Virus record (IMG/VR): IMGVR_UViG_3300001686_000010
Span: 1 to 44,162 of that record
Source of the DNA: a virus
Reading direction: 5' to 3' (one strand)
Length of the DNA stretch: 44,162 nt
Shown: piece by piece, positions 30,052 to 38,697 of the stretch
Numbering within the stretch: position 1 is the stretch's first letter
Layout of the letters: each line of letters starts with the position of its first letter
Notes under the pieces: generated by a model
The model's input: only the letters and a program-made list of their open reading frames with translations
The model's database searches: none
What the model was told of the DNA's origin: nothing
Made by a program: the position numbers and the translations under genes

Positions 30052-30591
30052 ATGAAATCAGAGGGATTTTATTTAGATGTACTATTAAGGTTGCTCAATA
30101 AAGATAGAGACAGGCCTATAAATGATAGGCTGCCAGTTAAAGCAGATAATTTCCTTGCTGATATAGTTTCATCAGATAGGCACGAGGATTTTATAGAATT
30201 GGTGGACACCCTTTTAGAGGAAAGATATGTACGGTTAGTACCAAAAGATTGGCATAAAAATCCAATAGATAAATACCAAGATGTTATAATTACTTTAAGG
30301 GGTAGTCACTTTATTGAACTTGGCGGTTATCATCAAAAGAAGATTTTCGAAGCCGCCGATGATAATAGGATAAAAGCGCAAGCCAAGGCAACCCTGCTCC
30401 TAACCGCTGTTTTGGCTTTAGGGACATTCCCGATTGGACTATTGGCTCTCGTTGATTTGTATTGGAGATACAATTGGTTTCATTCTTGCTTTTGGTGGGC
30501 AGTTTCGGGATGGAGTTTTGTTGCGATTGGAATATCGGTTTTAATACTTTATAAAGTAAAAAAGAAAAAAGCAAAACCCAAGGAATTATAG
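30052..30591 (+). CDS. Membrane protein with N-terminal winged-helix-like domain, 179 aa
   Basis: Residues 1-95 are soluble: LDVLLRLLNKDRDRP, DFIELVDTLLEERYVRLVP and VIITLRGSHFIELGGYHQKK. The pattern helix-helix-'ITxxGxxFIxxGGY' is common in small Bacteroidota winged-helix proteins. Two hydrophobic spans follow (AKATLLLTAVLALGTFPIGL and FWWAVSGWSFVAIGISVLIL) and a Lys-rich tail. It is transcribed with the secreted protein behind leader copy 2. The function is unknown. Confidence 0.65.
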   Translation: MKSEGFYLDVLLRLLNKDRDRPINDRLPVKADNFLADIVSSDRHEDFIELVDTLLEERYVRLVPKDWHKNPIDKYQDVIITLRGSHFIELGGYHQKKIFEAADDNRIKAQAKATLLLTAVLALGTFPIGLLALVDLYWRYNWFHSCFWWAVSGWSFVAIGISVLILYKVKKKKAKPKEL

Positions 30592-30616
30592 CTAACCAAA
30601 CACCCACCGTATTGAT

Positions 30617-30676
30617 GGCTATTATTTTTTAACCTTTGAGATAGTTTGTATATTGCTACCAAAGGGAATAATAGCC
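30617..30676. terminator. Nested hairpin between converging units, probable bidirectional terminator
   Basis: GGCTATTATT (30617-30626) pairs perfectly with AATAATAGCC (30667-30676), enclosing CCTTTG (30633-30638) with CAAAGG (30660-30665). It separates the plus-strand island unit from the minus-strand 503-residue gene. The T runs after the stem are short, so RNA protection is an alternative. Confidence 0.5.
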
Positions 30677-30696
30677 TTTACGAAAATACGTGTTTT

Positions 30697-32208
30697 TTAC
30701 AGATTATCAAAAATGCCTTTAACAAAGGTCTTTCCTGCACCTCCCCTCTTATTATCCGCCCCTTTTTCAGCCTCTTTAACAGCTTTTTGCTTGGATTTTA
30801 TTCCTAATGCCTTATTAGCTTCCAAATTGCTACCTATCGGGGTTAGTATTGTTAAGGGTTTATCATCAGCCGACCTGACTATAGCTACATCATTTCCGTA
30901 CATTTTTACATAAACATCGTCTATAGATTTTATCTCGCTGTCGCTACTTTTAGCCTCAGCCATAATAACATCCTTTTCGGTTTGATTAAATGAATTTGCA
31001 GGAACCCCCCCTATTATTGGCTTGCCATCTTTCTGGCTTATCATAGGATTGAACTTTGCTGCATCAAAATGAGCTACAGCAGCATTTTTTATAGCAGTGT
31101 AACTATCTATTACAGGAACGTCTTTCCCTAAACGAATATTAGTTATGTTTTTTATTGGGTTAGCTTTTACTTCTGGGAATACGTCAACTCTACTTCCATG
31201 TAAATTTGTTTGTTTAGCCACATCTGCCGCATAAATTCTTTGGTAAGCATCGAACGATTGAGGATCAAGCGATTTGGGGTTAATACCTAAGTCTTCCTGT
31301 AAATGGGTATTAAATTTTCTATCCCACTCTAATGCTGCTGCACCAGAACCTCTCCACACTTGAAATTTTTCTTTTGGCATAGCCTCTGCTATTATCGGTT
31401 CACCATTTTTATCTCTCCCTAAATGAATTGGTTCCGTATCTAATTCAATTCCTTTTACTTTACCATCTTCGTCGAGTACTGGTTTGTCATAAATAGAAAT
31501 ATGACCTTTTACTTGATTCATCTCGTAGCCGCCCTTTGAATTTATTGTCTTTGTCTTACCATCTATTGGGACTAGCCCTCTGGTGTCGGTTACATTCTTA
31601 ACCCACGCTTGCTCTCCTTTCGGATACCACACGTCAATATTTTCCGGCTCCGTTAATGGTGATAAATAATTTCTTTCTGGAACAACGGATGGGTCTTTGT
31701 ATCCTATAGTATTACCTTTTGGATCAAGGTTCAAGATGTCTTTTAACATTGCGGTAACCGCAAACTCCTTGGCTCTTTGCAAATCTCCTGTAGGATAATC
31801 TTTCCCTTTTTCAATTAATCCTTTGTTTATCTCTGCTAGCTTATTCTTTGCTATAGTATGCCCATTCACTATGGCTGGTAATTTATTTTGTGCTGCTATA
31901 CGGATAGCCTGAATATCTGCGCCCTTCGCCTGCATATCCATTAGCTCCGTCTTTACCTTATCCAATTGATTATGGGTAAGTATATCCACCGAATTATTTC
32001 CTACGTCTTCAAGTCCTATTTTTGAGATAAAATCATTACTTTCTTTTTGGCTTGCTGCTTTAGCTGCTGCCTTTTGAGCATCCTTATGTATAGCAAGCTG
32101 TTGGGCAAGATGCTGCCTTTGCAAATCCTGCTCAACCCCTCTGTTTTGATATTCAAAAGTTAATGGGTCAAAGTGTGTATTCTCTAGTATGGCTCCACGA
32201 CGTGACAA
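30697..32208 (-). CDS. Internal virion/ejection-type protein, 503 aa
   Basis: The protein begins MSRRGAILENTHFDPLTFEY and is helical and Gln/Ala/Lys-rich at the N terminus (QRQHLAQQLAIHKDAQKAAA). The middle is a mixed alpha/beta region with PEKENI-like blocks (LTEPENIDVWYPKGEQAW). It ends in a basic Gly-rich tail (KGADNKRGGAGKTFVKGIF). GGAGKT near the end resembles a Walker A but is too close to the C terminus to be one. Its position after a glycine-zipper ejection-type gene and the tail-stabilisation gene suggests an internal or ejected virion protein. Confidence 0.65.
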   Translation of the reverse strand: MSRRGAILENTHFDPLTFEYQNRGVEQDLQRQHLAQQLAIHKDAQKAAAKAASQKESNDFISKIGLEDVGNNSVDILTHNQLDKVKTELMDMQAKGADIQAIRIAAQNKLPAIVNGHTIAKNKLAEINKGLIEKGKDYPTGDLQRAKEFAVTAMLKDILNLDPKGNTIGYKDPSVVPERNYLSPLTEPENIDVWYPKGEQAWVKNVTDTRGLVPIDGKTKTINSKGGYEMNQVKGHISIYDKPVLDEDGKVKGIELDTEPIHLGRDKNGEPIIAEAMPKEKFQVWRGSGAAALEWDRKFNTHLQEDLGINPKSLDPQSFDAYQRIYAADVAKQTNLHGSRVDVFPEVKANPIKNITNIRLGKDVPVIDSYTAIKNAAVAHFDAAKFNPMISQKDGKPIIGGVPANSFNQTEKDVIMAEAKSSDSEIKSIDDVYVKMYGNDVAIVRSADDKPLTILTPIGSNLEANKALGIKSKQKAVKEAEKGADNKRGGAGKTFVKGIFDNL

Positions 32209-32224
32209 AATATATTGTTATTTT

Positions 32225-32785
32225 TTATTTATGAAAACCTGCAATAGTGTTCCCCAATGCGCCACCTGAATTTATGAAACTTTGCGCTCCTGTATTCTTT
32301 ATTTTATACTTGGTCATTATGGTATTTACTTGGTCTTGCCACCTTCTTACACTATCATCAAATTGGTTGTGGTACTCGTCTGTCATGCCTGCGTTGGCTT
32401 GGTTAAGATTTGATAGTTTTCCCTGATAATCCTGTGCCTCTTGTTGGTTAAGGGTATCAAAGCTATTGTCTGCTTGCCCTTGCGCTCCGGCTGCTACTGC
32501 AAGGGCTTGGCTTGCGTCTGTGGCATTACGGTTTACATTGGCAACGGTATTGGATTGGCTTCCATAAATACGATTAGCTCTTGATGCTGCACCAGCCATA
32601 CGGCTATTAAGCAAAGTTTGAGCAAGCCCTAGTGTGTTTTGAGCATAGGGAGATACCTTGTATGTAGGGTCTAATTTCAGGGCTGCATCTAATTCGGCCG
32701 CTGCTTTTTTATCGTTCTTATGGCTGAATAAAGAGCCTATAATATTGCTTGCGCCTCCTATTATGCTACCTATTGCCGCTGCCAT
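32225..32785 (-). CDS. Ejection-type virion protein with N-terminal glycine zipper, 186 aa
   Basis: The N terminus MAAAIGSIIGGASNIIGSLF is a hydrophobic glycine-zipper-like segment, typical of podovirus internal proteins that enter the host membrane on DNA injection. The rest is helical and Ala/Gln/Asn-rich (AASRANRIYGSQSNTVANVN, YQGKLSNLNQANAGMTDEY), with a C-terminal Gly/Ser motif. It lies between the GNAT gene and the 503-residue protein in the same operon (gaps of 4-16 bp). The role is inferred from architecture. Confidence 0.7.
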   Translation of the reverse strand: MAAAIGSIIGGASNIIGSLFSHKNDKKAAAELDAALKLDPTYKVSPYAQNTLGLAQTLLNSRMAGAASRANRIYGSQSNTVANVNRNATDASQALAVAAGAQGQADNSFDTLNQQEAQDYQGKLSNLNQANAGMTDEYHNQFDDSVRRWQDQVNTIMTKYKIKNTGAQSFINSGGALGNTIAGFHK

Positions 32786-32789
32786 TGTT

Positions 32790-33263
32790 TTAAGATTTTA
32801 TTTGTAAGTTAAAAACATTCTGGTTATTCACTTCGGTTATGTATTCAAACCCGTTCTTTTGAAGCATTCTTTGTGAAGGAAAATTATCTTTTGCCACTTC
32901 AGCGCAAATATGCTTTACTTCTTCTTTGCCACTAGCCCACTTCGTTAGTCCTTTTATTGCTTCCGTTCCATATCCTTTATCCTGAAATTCATCCCGCACC
33001 ATAACCCAAATTTCAATTACTCCATGTTCCGTTGGTGGCCGTAAAAATCCGCATTCTAAAACCTCTGCCTCCTTATCGCATCCTATCCAAAAAGTATAAA
33101 ATAATTGCTCACTTTCTGTTTTATCCTTCATTGGTTTTAGTGTGTATTCAAAAACCTTCTCTGCATCTGCGTGTGTTTTTACGTGCCCAAAGTGTGAATA
33201 TACGCGACTTAATAATTCATAATAGCTTAATGGTCTAATATTTAACCTTTCGGTTTGTATCAT
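32790..33263 (-). CDS. GNAT-family N-acetyltransferase
   Basis: The 157-residue protein starts MIQTERLNIRPLSYYELLS, the usual RimJ/RimL-type opening. It has IEIWVMVRDEFQDKGYGTEAI, where Q-x-x-G-x-G (QDKGYG) is the acetyl-CoA pyrophosphate loop. ICAEVAKDNFPSQRMLQKNGF, with N...S/R...L.K.GF, is the family's C-terminal signature. It would move an acetyl group from acetyl-CoA to an amine, on a protein N terminus or a small molecule. It is 1 bp from the tail-stabilisation gene and 4 bp from the ejection-type gene, so it is expressed late with virion genes. The target is unknown. Confidence 0.85.
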   Translation of the reverse strand: MIQTERLNIRPLSYYELLSRVYSHFGHVKTHADAEKVFEYTLKPMKDKTESEQLFYTFWIGCDKEAEVLECGFLRPPTEHGVIEIWVMVRDEFQDKGYGTEAIKGLTKWASGKEEVKHICAEVAKDNFPSQRMLQKNGFEYITEVNNQNVFNLQIKS

Positions 33264-33264
33264 T

Positions 33265-36200
33265 TTATACGTTTACGTTCCCTAAAGAAATACTGAACGC
33301 GAGATTTAAAAATTTCAGTTCCAAAACATTACTTCCCGTTGGTGAAAACTCTAACATAAAGTACATTGTCACTCCTCTCATTTTTTCTGCTGTCAAGCGG
33401 CCTGTAGCCACAAATCCTGTTGCTGTTGGAATAAGGATATTACGATAAAATGTAGCGTTCCAAATACCTTCAAGCCCAAATGGGTTTTTACCATTACCCG
33501 TAAAATCATAATCTACCAAATCGCTTTCCTGTTCATAAGGGTAGTCGTTATAAAGCATTACATAGGTAGGTTGGTAATTAGCTTCTACTGCCATAGCATT
33601 GTAAACTTTGGGAGTGCTAGGAGACATATTAGATACTGGCATTAACCTTGCCTTGTATTGTACCCCGTAGAATTTACATTGATTGTTGAATTGATTGTGC
33701 AGATACAGTTGCCCTAATTTAAAAGAATATAATTGATTTTGAAGTGTGGCGAACCCTTCCGGGGTAAATGAATAACTACCTGTCCACCTATTTGACTTTA
33801 GATCATAAACTATAGTTTTAGCATCAAAATCCAATATATCAAATGGATAAATTATAGGCACTCCAATATCAATGGAACTATCACTATAATTTCTTAAATA
33901 TCCTTTGGGTGGATTTACTAAAAGTTTGGGTATTGAAATCAGTACTTCATCATGTGCAGGATCAACGGTTGTAAAAACAAATGGCCTCCCCCCTAGTGCT
34001 TCAATTTGAGCTGAGGTCATTGACAGAAACTGTGTTGCCCACAATTTCCAAAACCTTGTCATTTTATAATTAGATATTGGGAAAAGCCCATTGGATGCGT
34101 ATTGGATCCAGCGGCCTGCATTCAGGTCATACCAAATAACTATACCCCTATATTCTAAAACACTTGTTGGCATTGTTGTTCCAAAATCACCTTTTAAAAC
34201 GTTTACCGTTCCGATAACTGCCGGGCTTGATGCTACATAAGCATTTTGTTCTGAACCCACTAACTGAACTTCCCCTAAATAAAGAGATGCTGTTTGTTTT
34301 TCTCCTATCGCAAGCATAATATTACCCTGCTCCTGAACCTTGCTTGTCTGTTTTAATTTTTGTAGTGTTCCTAACGTGAATGGCAATATCTTTTCATCCA
34401 GTGCATCAAATGTGCTTAACCCGTTTGTCTGACTTCCTTCGATAATAACATTGCTCCAGCGTACTGCTGTAACTTTTCTTACCTGAATAGAATTAATTGC
34501 ATAATTAACTTCCCCGCTATTGGTGTTCCATTCTTTCCAATATTTTGCTATGGGAGACATATTTTCAGCCACGTAACTACCAGAGGGGGCAAACCTTCCA
34601 AATGTATATATATCACCGTTAACCGTTCCAAATACAGTTGAATAAGTACGGGAGTTTGTTCCTGCATTATTTATTGCGAATGTTTCACCAACAGTAAAGA
34701 AGGGTTCGTTTGTTGACGGTTTGTAAGGGCTGTAAATCTCAAACAGAATATTCGGTTGGGTAGCGAAACTTCCTAAATTTTCCAGTTTGGAAATTATGTA
34801 ATTTCCATCTTGTCCAATAACTGCAAGGGAATAAATTGTAACACTTATGTTTTGCCACACTTTGATAATATCTCCGTCTTGAAAAGAGTACCCCATACCT
34901 TCTGCATTCAATAAGGACGCATCAAAGGCAAGTCCGTAGGCCGCACTTGTATAAGTGTCCTGATAAGATAAAATGGCGGTAATCGGATCTTTAATGGCAT
35001 ATTTCATGCCCCCAGACTTTGCCTGAATAAAGAATCTTGTCCGTAGATTTTTTGTCGCTACCACTTCATAATAAGCAGCATCAACGGGTATCTCATTTGC
35101 GGCTGCGGCATTTGATAAAGCCCAATTAACGACATTATAGTAAGTGGTATTGTTATAGTCCCGGTCTGGTATTTGAACTATCATTGAACTGTCGGTAAAA
35201 ACATTGCCGACCACTCGCTTATTGCTATCCCTGAATAAAATTCCAAATTGATAAGGGCTTGCACTATGGAAAGCGGGGTTTTGCCATGTGGTGTTTGTTT
35301 CGGCATGGGGTGTTAGTACAAGAGAACTCAATACGGGGCTATTGTAACTCTCCAAATTATTCCCTAGCATTAGCCTGTTTAACCCTAGTTCAAGCGTTTT
35401 AGACAGCAATGGTACGCTGTCATAGGGCTTTACCGAATAAGCTGCGTCAAGGGTTATCCCTGTATGGTCATTTAAGAAAGTATAGTTAAGTGGAATACCT
35501 GAATTGTTTTGCCCGTTTATGAGTGCTAAATCTGCTGATATCCTCTTATCCCATGAGCGGATTATAAAGTAAATTGCACTACCGGCCGGCTTTACGCAAA
35601 GGTTAACCACTTGAACGTCTTGCGGTATATGAAAGGTTGTTCCTGTGTTATCGGTCATTACCGCCACTACTTCATTAAAGGTATCGCTCGCCGTATTGTA
35701 ATTTATCAGTTTTGATCGTGGGCTAAGTACCGACCTTTCATTATCCCTGAAATCATAAAACCATGCAAACTGTCCTGCAAAGTCAGCTATGTTATTAACC
35801 GTTATCCCTATTCCAACTTGTTTTGTTACAAATGGCGGGTAAAATGGCGGTTCACGGATTACTGTTATTACACTTGCCTCCAATGGATTCGTGTAAGCTG
35901 CTTGGCTGGTTGAATAAGTTGGATTATTCATTTTTATGGCAGCATCAATATTTAGCTTTCTGGGTGGATTGTAATTGTCATTAAAATACCATAACCCATT
36001 TTCGATTCTACCGTCTATCGGATAGTCTTTATTGAAGGCAAGTCCGCTCGTTACCTGGCTGGAAAGTAAAGCCAAATAAAGCACTCCTGCTGACTTATCA
36101 AATACCTCTATTTTATGCTGGCTTGTGGTTGTGTTATAGTATGCATAAATAATCCTATTGCCCACCTCGTCAACTGTATTTCCTAACTCAATAAAACTAA

Positions 36201-36402
36201 CTGATGGTGATGGCGTAGATAACAATAACGTTCCGCCGATACTTTCAATCGTTCCTGTAAAGCCTTTATCTGTACTACCAAAACGAATATTTTGAGCATT
36301 GATATATTCGTTTATATCAATGGCAAAAGGCGCATCATCTGCGTTTAGCCCCGCTCCGTGTTCTCCTGTTGCGCCAAAATATTTTTTTTCCTTGCCTATC
36401 AT
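33265..36402 (-). CDS. Large tail-stabilisation/nozzle-type virion protein, 1045 aa
   Basis: The 1045-residue protein begins MIGKEKKYFGATGEHGAGLN. Its early part (FAIDINEYINAQNIRFGSTD followed by GTIESIGGT) matches the start of large beta-propeller tail proteins in Bacteroidota podoviruses (P22 gp10-like, called muzzle or tail-stabilisation in crAss-like phages), by recall. Repeated beta-strand blocks continue to the end (NLAFSISLGNVNV). No enzyme motif is seen. It probably closes the short tail and carries fibres. It overlaps the upstream 85-residue gene by one base (TAATG). Confidence 0.75.
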   Translation of the reverse strand: MIGKEKKYFGATGEHGAGLNADDAPFAIDINEYINAQNIRFGSTDKGFTGTIESIGGTLLLSTPSPSVSFIELGNTVDEVGNRIIYAYYNTTTSQHKIEVFDKSAGVLYLALLSSQVTSGLAFNKDYPIDGRIENGLWYFNDNYNPPRKLNIDAAIKMNNPTYSTSQAAYTNPLEASVITVIREPPFYPPFVTKQVGIGITVNNIADFAGQFAWFYDFRDNERSVLSPRSKLINYNTASDTFNEVVAVMTDNTGTTFHIPQDVQVVNLCVKPAGSAIYFIIRSWDKRISADLALINGQNNSGIPLNYTFLNDHTGITLDAAYSVKPYDSVPLLSKTLELGLNRLMLGNNLESYNSPVLSSLVLTPHAETNTTWQNPAFHSASPYQFGILFRDSNKRVVGNVFTDSSMIVQIPDRDYNNTTYYNVVNWALSNAAAANEIPVDAAYYEVVATKNLRTRFFIQAKSGGMKYAIKDPITAILSYQDTYTSAAYGLAFDASLLNAEGMGYSFQDGDIIKVWQNISVTIYSLAVIGQDGNYIISKLENLGSFATQPNILFEIYSPYKPSTNEPFFTVGETFAINNAGTNSRTYSTVFGTVNGDIYTFGRFAPSGSYVAENMSPIAKYWKEWNTNSGEVNYAINSIQVRKVTAVRWSNVIIEGSQTNGLSTFDALDEKILPFTLGTLQKLKQTSKVQEQGNIMLAIGEKQTASLYLGEVQLVGSEQNAYVASSPAVIGTVNVLKGDFGTTMPTSVLEYRGIVIWYDLNAGRWIQYASNGLFPISNYKMTRFWKLWATQFLSMTSAQIEALGGRPFVFTTVDPAHDEVLISIPKLLVNPPKGYLRNYSDSSIDIGVPIIYPFDILDFDAKTIVYDLKSNRWTGSYSFTPEGFATLQNQLYSFKLGQLYLHNQFNNQCKFYGVQYKARLMPVSNMSPSTPKVYNAMAVEANYQPTYVMLYNDYPYEQESDLVDYDFTGNGKNPFGLEGIWNATFYRNILIPTATGFVATGRLTAEKMRGVTMYFMLEFSPTGSNVLELKFLNLAFSISLGNVNV

Positions 36403-36659
36403 TAACTTATTATTTCATTAAATTGCACATCGGCTTCATCCACTAAATAAAAGGTTGTTCCACTAATAATAATAAACGGTGTAGCTTTATTAATATCAAA
36501 TAGTATCGACATCCCAACGGTTGTTTTATCCGATAATTGATTAACTGACTGAACGCTTCCAAAATTCAACGCACTCCCATTAGGAACAATGCTTAAAGTG
36601 CTGCTACTTAAAACAACAATACACTTTCCTGCTGGTATTATAATGTCACTGAGTGCCAT
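36402..36659 (-). CDS. Small beta-rich virion-type protein, 85 aa
   Basis: The protein starts MALSDIIIPAGKCIVVLSSS and ends EADVQFNEIIS, with alternating hydrophobic strands (TVGMSILFDINKATPFIII, GTTFYLVDE). It looks like a small beta-barrel. It is the middle of three very small genes between the ring protein and the tail-stabilisation protein and is linked to the latter by a one-base overlap. It may be a small tail or nozzle component. Confidence 0.65.
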   Translation of the reverse strand: MALSDIIIPAGKCIVVLSSSTLSIVPNGSALNFGSVQSVNQLSDKTTVGMSILFDINKATPFIIISGTTFYLVDEADVQFNEIIS

Positions 36660-36695
36660 TTGATAACGTGGAACGTCTGTTTAATTAACTGACTA

Positions 36696-36983
36696 TCATT
36701 CGATTAATAGATAATAGTCGATTGGGTTATTTGCAGAAATTATTATTTGCCACCCCGCTTTTACTACAATATTTGTTTTTTGATAAACCGAACTATCTGC
36801 CGATCCATGCGCTGCAAGTGTAGCAGAAAACAAAAATGTATTTATTCCAGATACCACAATCCCAACTCCGATTATCGCCGTACTGCCTGTCTTATTCCAT
36901 AGGCAAATAGTCTTTAGGGTACCACAAATATTATATGCAGTACTGGTAATTGAGCCACTTCCACTTCCATACAAAATTGCCAT
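36696..36983 (-). CDS. Small beta-rich virion-type protein, 95 aa
   Basis: The frame is open to 37019, but Met13 (start 36983, MAILYGSGSGSITSTAYNI) is preferred because its ATG overlaps the upstream stop (TAATG). The protein is rich in small and beta-forming residues (AIIGVGIVVSGINTFLFSA, ADSSVYQKTNIVVKAGWQII). Phage decoration or tail proteins often look like this. No family is certain. Confidence 0.65.
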   Translation of the reverse strand: MAILYGSGSGSITSTAYNICGTLKTICLWNKTGSTAIIGVGIVVSGINTFLFSATLAAHGSADSSVYQKTNIVVKAGWQIIISANNPIDYYLLIE

Positions 36984-37243
36984 TAGGTACCAAATATGCT
37001 GTTTAAAAGAACCACACAAGAACTTAGCGTCGAAGGTGTAGAAGTGCCTACAGTGAGACTACCTATGCTTACTGTTAGTTGGTCTGCGATCTTATCACTG
37101 TCAATTATTGTAATCAATATACTTGACCCATCGGTAGCTGGCTGAAATGTTCCCTTTGCTCCAAAATAATATTTAGGATATGTAAGATCGCTACTTAAAA
37201 CAGATATTACCCCGGACACCTTGTTTATAGTATATGTTGACAT
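36983..37243 (-). CDS. Small beta-rich virion-type protein, 86 aa
   Basis: The protein begins MSTYTINKVSGVISVLSSDL and has a LTVSIGSLTVGTSTPSTLSS stretch near its end. It has short strands and no charged core. It follows the 251-residue ring-type gene after 6 bp and is joined to the next gene by a one-base overlap. Its position and composition suggest a small tail component. Confidence 0.65.
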   Translation of the reverse strand: MSTYTINKVSGVISVLSSDLTYPKYYFGAKGTFQPATDGSSILITIIDSDKIADQLTVSIGSLTVGTSTPSTLSSCVVLLNSIFGT

Positions 37244-37249
37244 ATTGGT

Positions 37250-38005
37250 TTAGTTTTTAATTGATGCGTGGAATGAATTTCGAATTATATTTATAATATC
37301 AGTTTTAGTAAGGTCATTCAATCTAGCCCTTAATTTTCTTTGCTCATTCTGAAACGTTCTGGCTTCTCTTGAATCCTTATCAGTTGCGCTTGGTGAACGT
37401 TGCCAATCTATGTATGTATGAATTGTTCTTGCTGCGAATGTGTCTATTTGGGTTGCATTATCCACAGACTGCCCATCACTTATATAAAGCAGCACCACAT
37501 TACTATCTTCAAACCCTGCTGTCATTTGTATTTGCCTACGTTGCTTTATTACTTTATACCCATCTGAAATACCGCCTGGCTGTCCAAAAAATCTGCCTGT
37601 ACTTTCTCCATAGTCGTTAATATTCCAATAGTAACTCCATCCATTCGGAAAGCCCCAAAAGGTATTATCATCATTGCCTAATGAAAGACTTTCTTGTGGC
37701 ACAAATTCACCTGTTGTTGTACTATGTATTCTTAACGGTGTTATCCAATCCTGTTTAGGTAAATTACCCAATGCGCCGCCAGAAGGGATACAAACCGAAA
37801 GGTCATCCACAAAGTCATCGGGTAGGTTTATTTCGCCATAACTGCCAACCGGAAGATTTGCGGAATTTATGATCTGTAATGTATCAAAACTTAACTCCCG
37901 TAAACAAGTGCTGCTGTGAAATAACGCTTCGGAATAAAAATGTATAGGTAGTGACCGTTCAAGTAACCATCTTCTACAAATTATATCCAAACTTGTAAGT
38001 ATCAT
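37250..38005 (-). CDS. Ring/tail-tubular protein (P22 gp4-like type)
   Basis: The 251-residue protein starts MILTSLDIICRRWLLERSLP, then IHFYSEALFHSSTCLRELSF and LPVGSYGEINLPDDFVDDLS. It has a GRFFGQPGGISDGYKVI block and a final helix pair (RTFQNEQRKLRARLNDLTK). The order 'RRSLP-like helix, PxDFVDDL, gGYxxxxxRRQIQM, IHTYIDWQR' matches the gp4-like tail tubular (ring) protein of crAss-like phages as I recall it. It would sit below the portal and join it to the tail. It overlaps the neighbouring 230-residue gene by one base. Confidence 0.7.
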   Translation of the reverse strand: MILTSLDIICRRWLLERSLPIHFYSEALFHSSTCLRELSFDTLQIINSANLPVGSYGEINLPDDFVDDLSVCIPSGGALGNLPKQDWITPLRIHSTTTGEFVPQESLSLGNDDNTFWGFPNGWSYYWNINDYGESTGRFFGQPGGISDGYKVIKQRRQIQMTAGFEDSNVVLLYISDGQSVDNATQIDTFAARTIHTYIDWQRSPSATDKDSREARTFQNEQRKLRARLNDLTKTDIINIIRNSFHASIKN

Positions 38006-38697
38006 TATTGCGTTTGTTTTTGTTGATTAAGTGGCGTTCCCTTCCCTTCTGCGGAGGTTGCATCTACTACCTTATCGGCTGTCGGCTGCACACTATATAA
38101 AGCAACGACTTGTTTTATTATTTCACTTTCCATTTCGGGAAGCACAGGCAATGTATCATAATCCCCATATTGTGAAATATCCATAACGGCTAAACGCATT
38201 GCCAAAACAATGTCAGGGAATAACGCCTTAATATCCTTAGTGAAAAACAATTTATCGCCAAAACATTCGTAGCCCACCTGTCCTAACAAATCATTGATTA
38301 ATGGCTGCGATTGAAGCAACCCAGTTTGTCCCATTTGCAAGGGAATAAATTCTTTATTGTATTCGTAATTGCTGTTGTTGGCGTAGCGGGGATAAACCGC
38401 CCACACGCCAATATTTCGGGGTAATTTTATGGGTTTAATAGGTAGCGTTGCCTGACTTACACCGTTGCTTGATTGAACCTCTATGCCCTCGTATAAGCCC
38501 AATACAGTACCGTTTGGTATCATTTCCCCCATCTTCAAATTAATGTTGAAGTACTCAGTTTTCAACATTGAATTAATGATTTGACCACACGCTATCTTCA
38601 ACTCTCCGAAAGACACGCTGGATGCTGCTTTAGCATCCCCTCCTTCAATAAGAGACATTGCCTGTTCTGCTAATCGGTATATAGTAACTACTGCCAT
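38005..38697 (-). CDS. Head-tail connector/ring-type virion protein, 230 aa
   Basis: The protein begins MAVVTIYRLAEQAMSLIEGG. It contains INSMLKTEYFNINLKMGEM, a beta-rich middle (VLGLYEGIEVQSSNGVSQAT, PRNIGVWAVYPRYANNSNYE) and a C-terminal helical part (PDIVLAMRLAVMDISQYGDY). It ends in a Gln-rich tail. The one-base overlaps on both sides (38005, 38697) put it in a tight connector cluster. The exact ring cannot be named. Confidence 0.65.
   Translation of the reverse strand: MAVVTIYRLAEQAMSLIEGGDAKAASSVSFGELKIACGQIINSMLKTEYFNINLKMGEMIPNGTVLGLYEGIEVQSSNGVSQATLPIKPIKLPRNIGVWAVYPRYANNSNYEYNKEFIPLQMGQTGLLQSQPLINDLLGQVGYECFGDKLFFTKDIKALFPDIVLAMRLAVMDISQYGDYDTLPVLPEMESEIIKQVVALYSVQPTADKVVDATSAEGKGTPLNQQKQTQ

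Noticed and set aside
30697-30760. Walker A (GGAGKT) near the end of the 503-residue protein
   Set aside because: It is about 10 residues from the C terminus, so no nucleotide-binding domain can follow.
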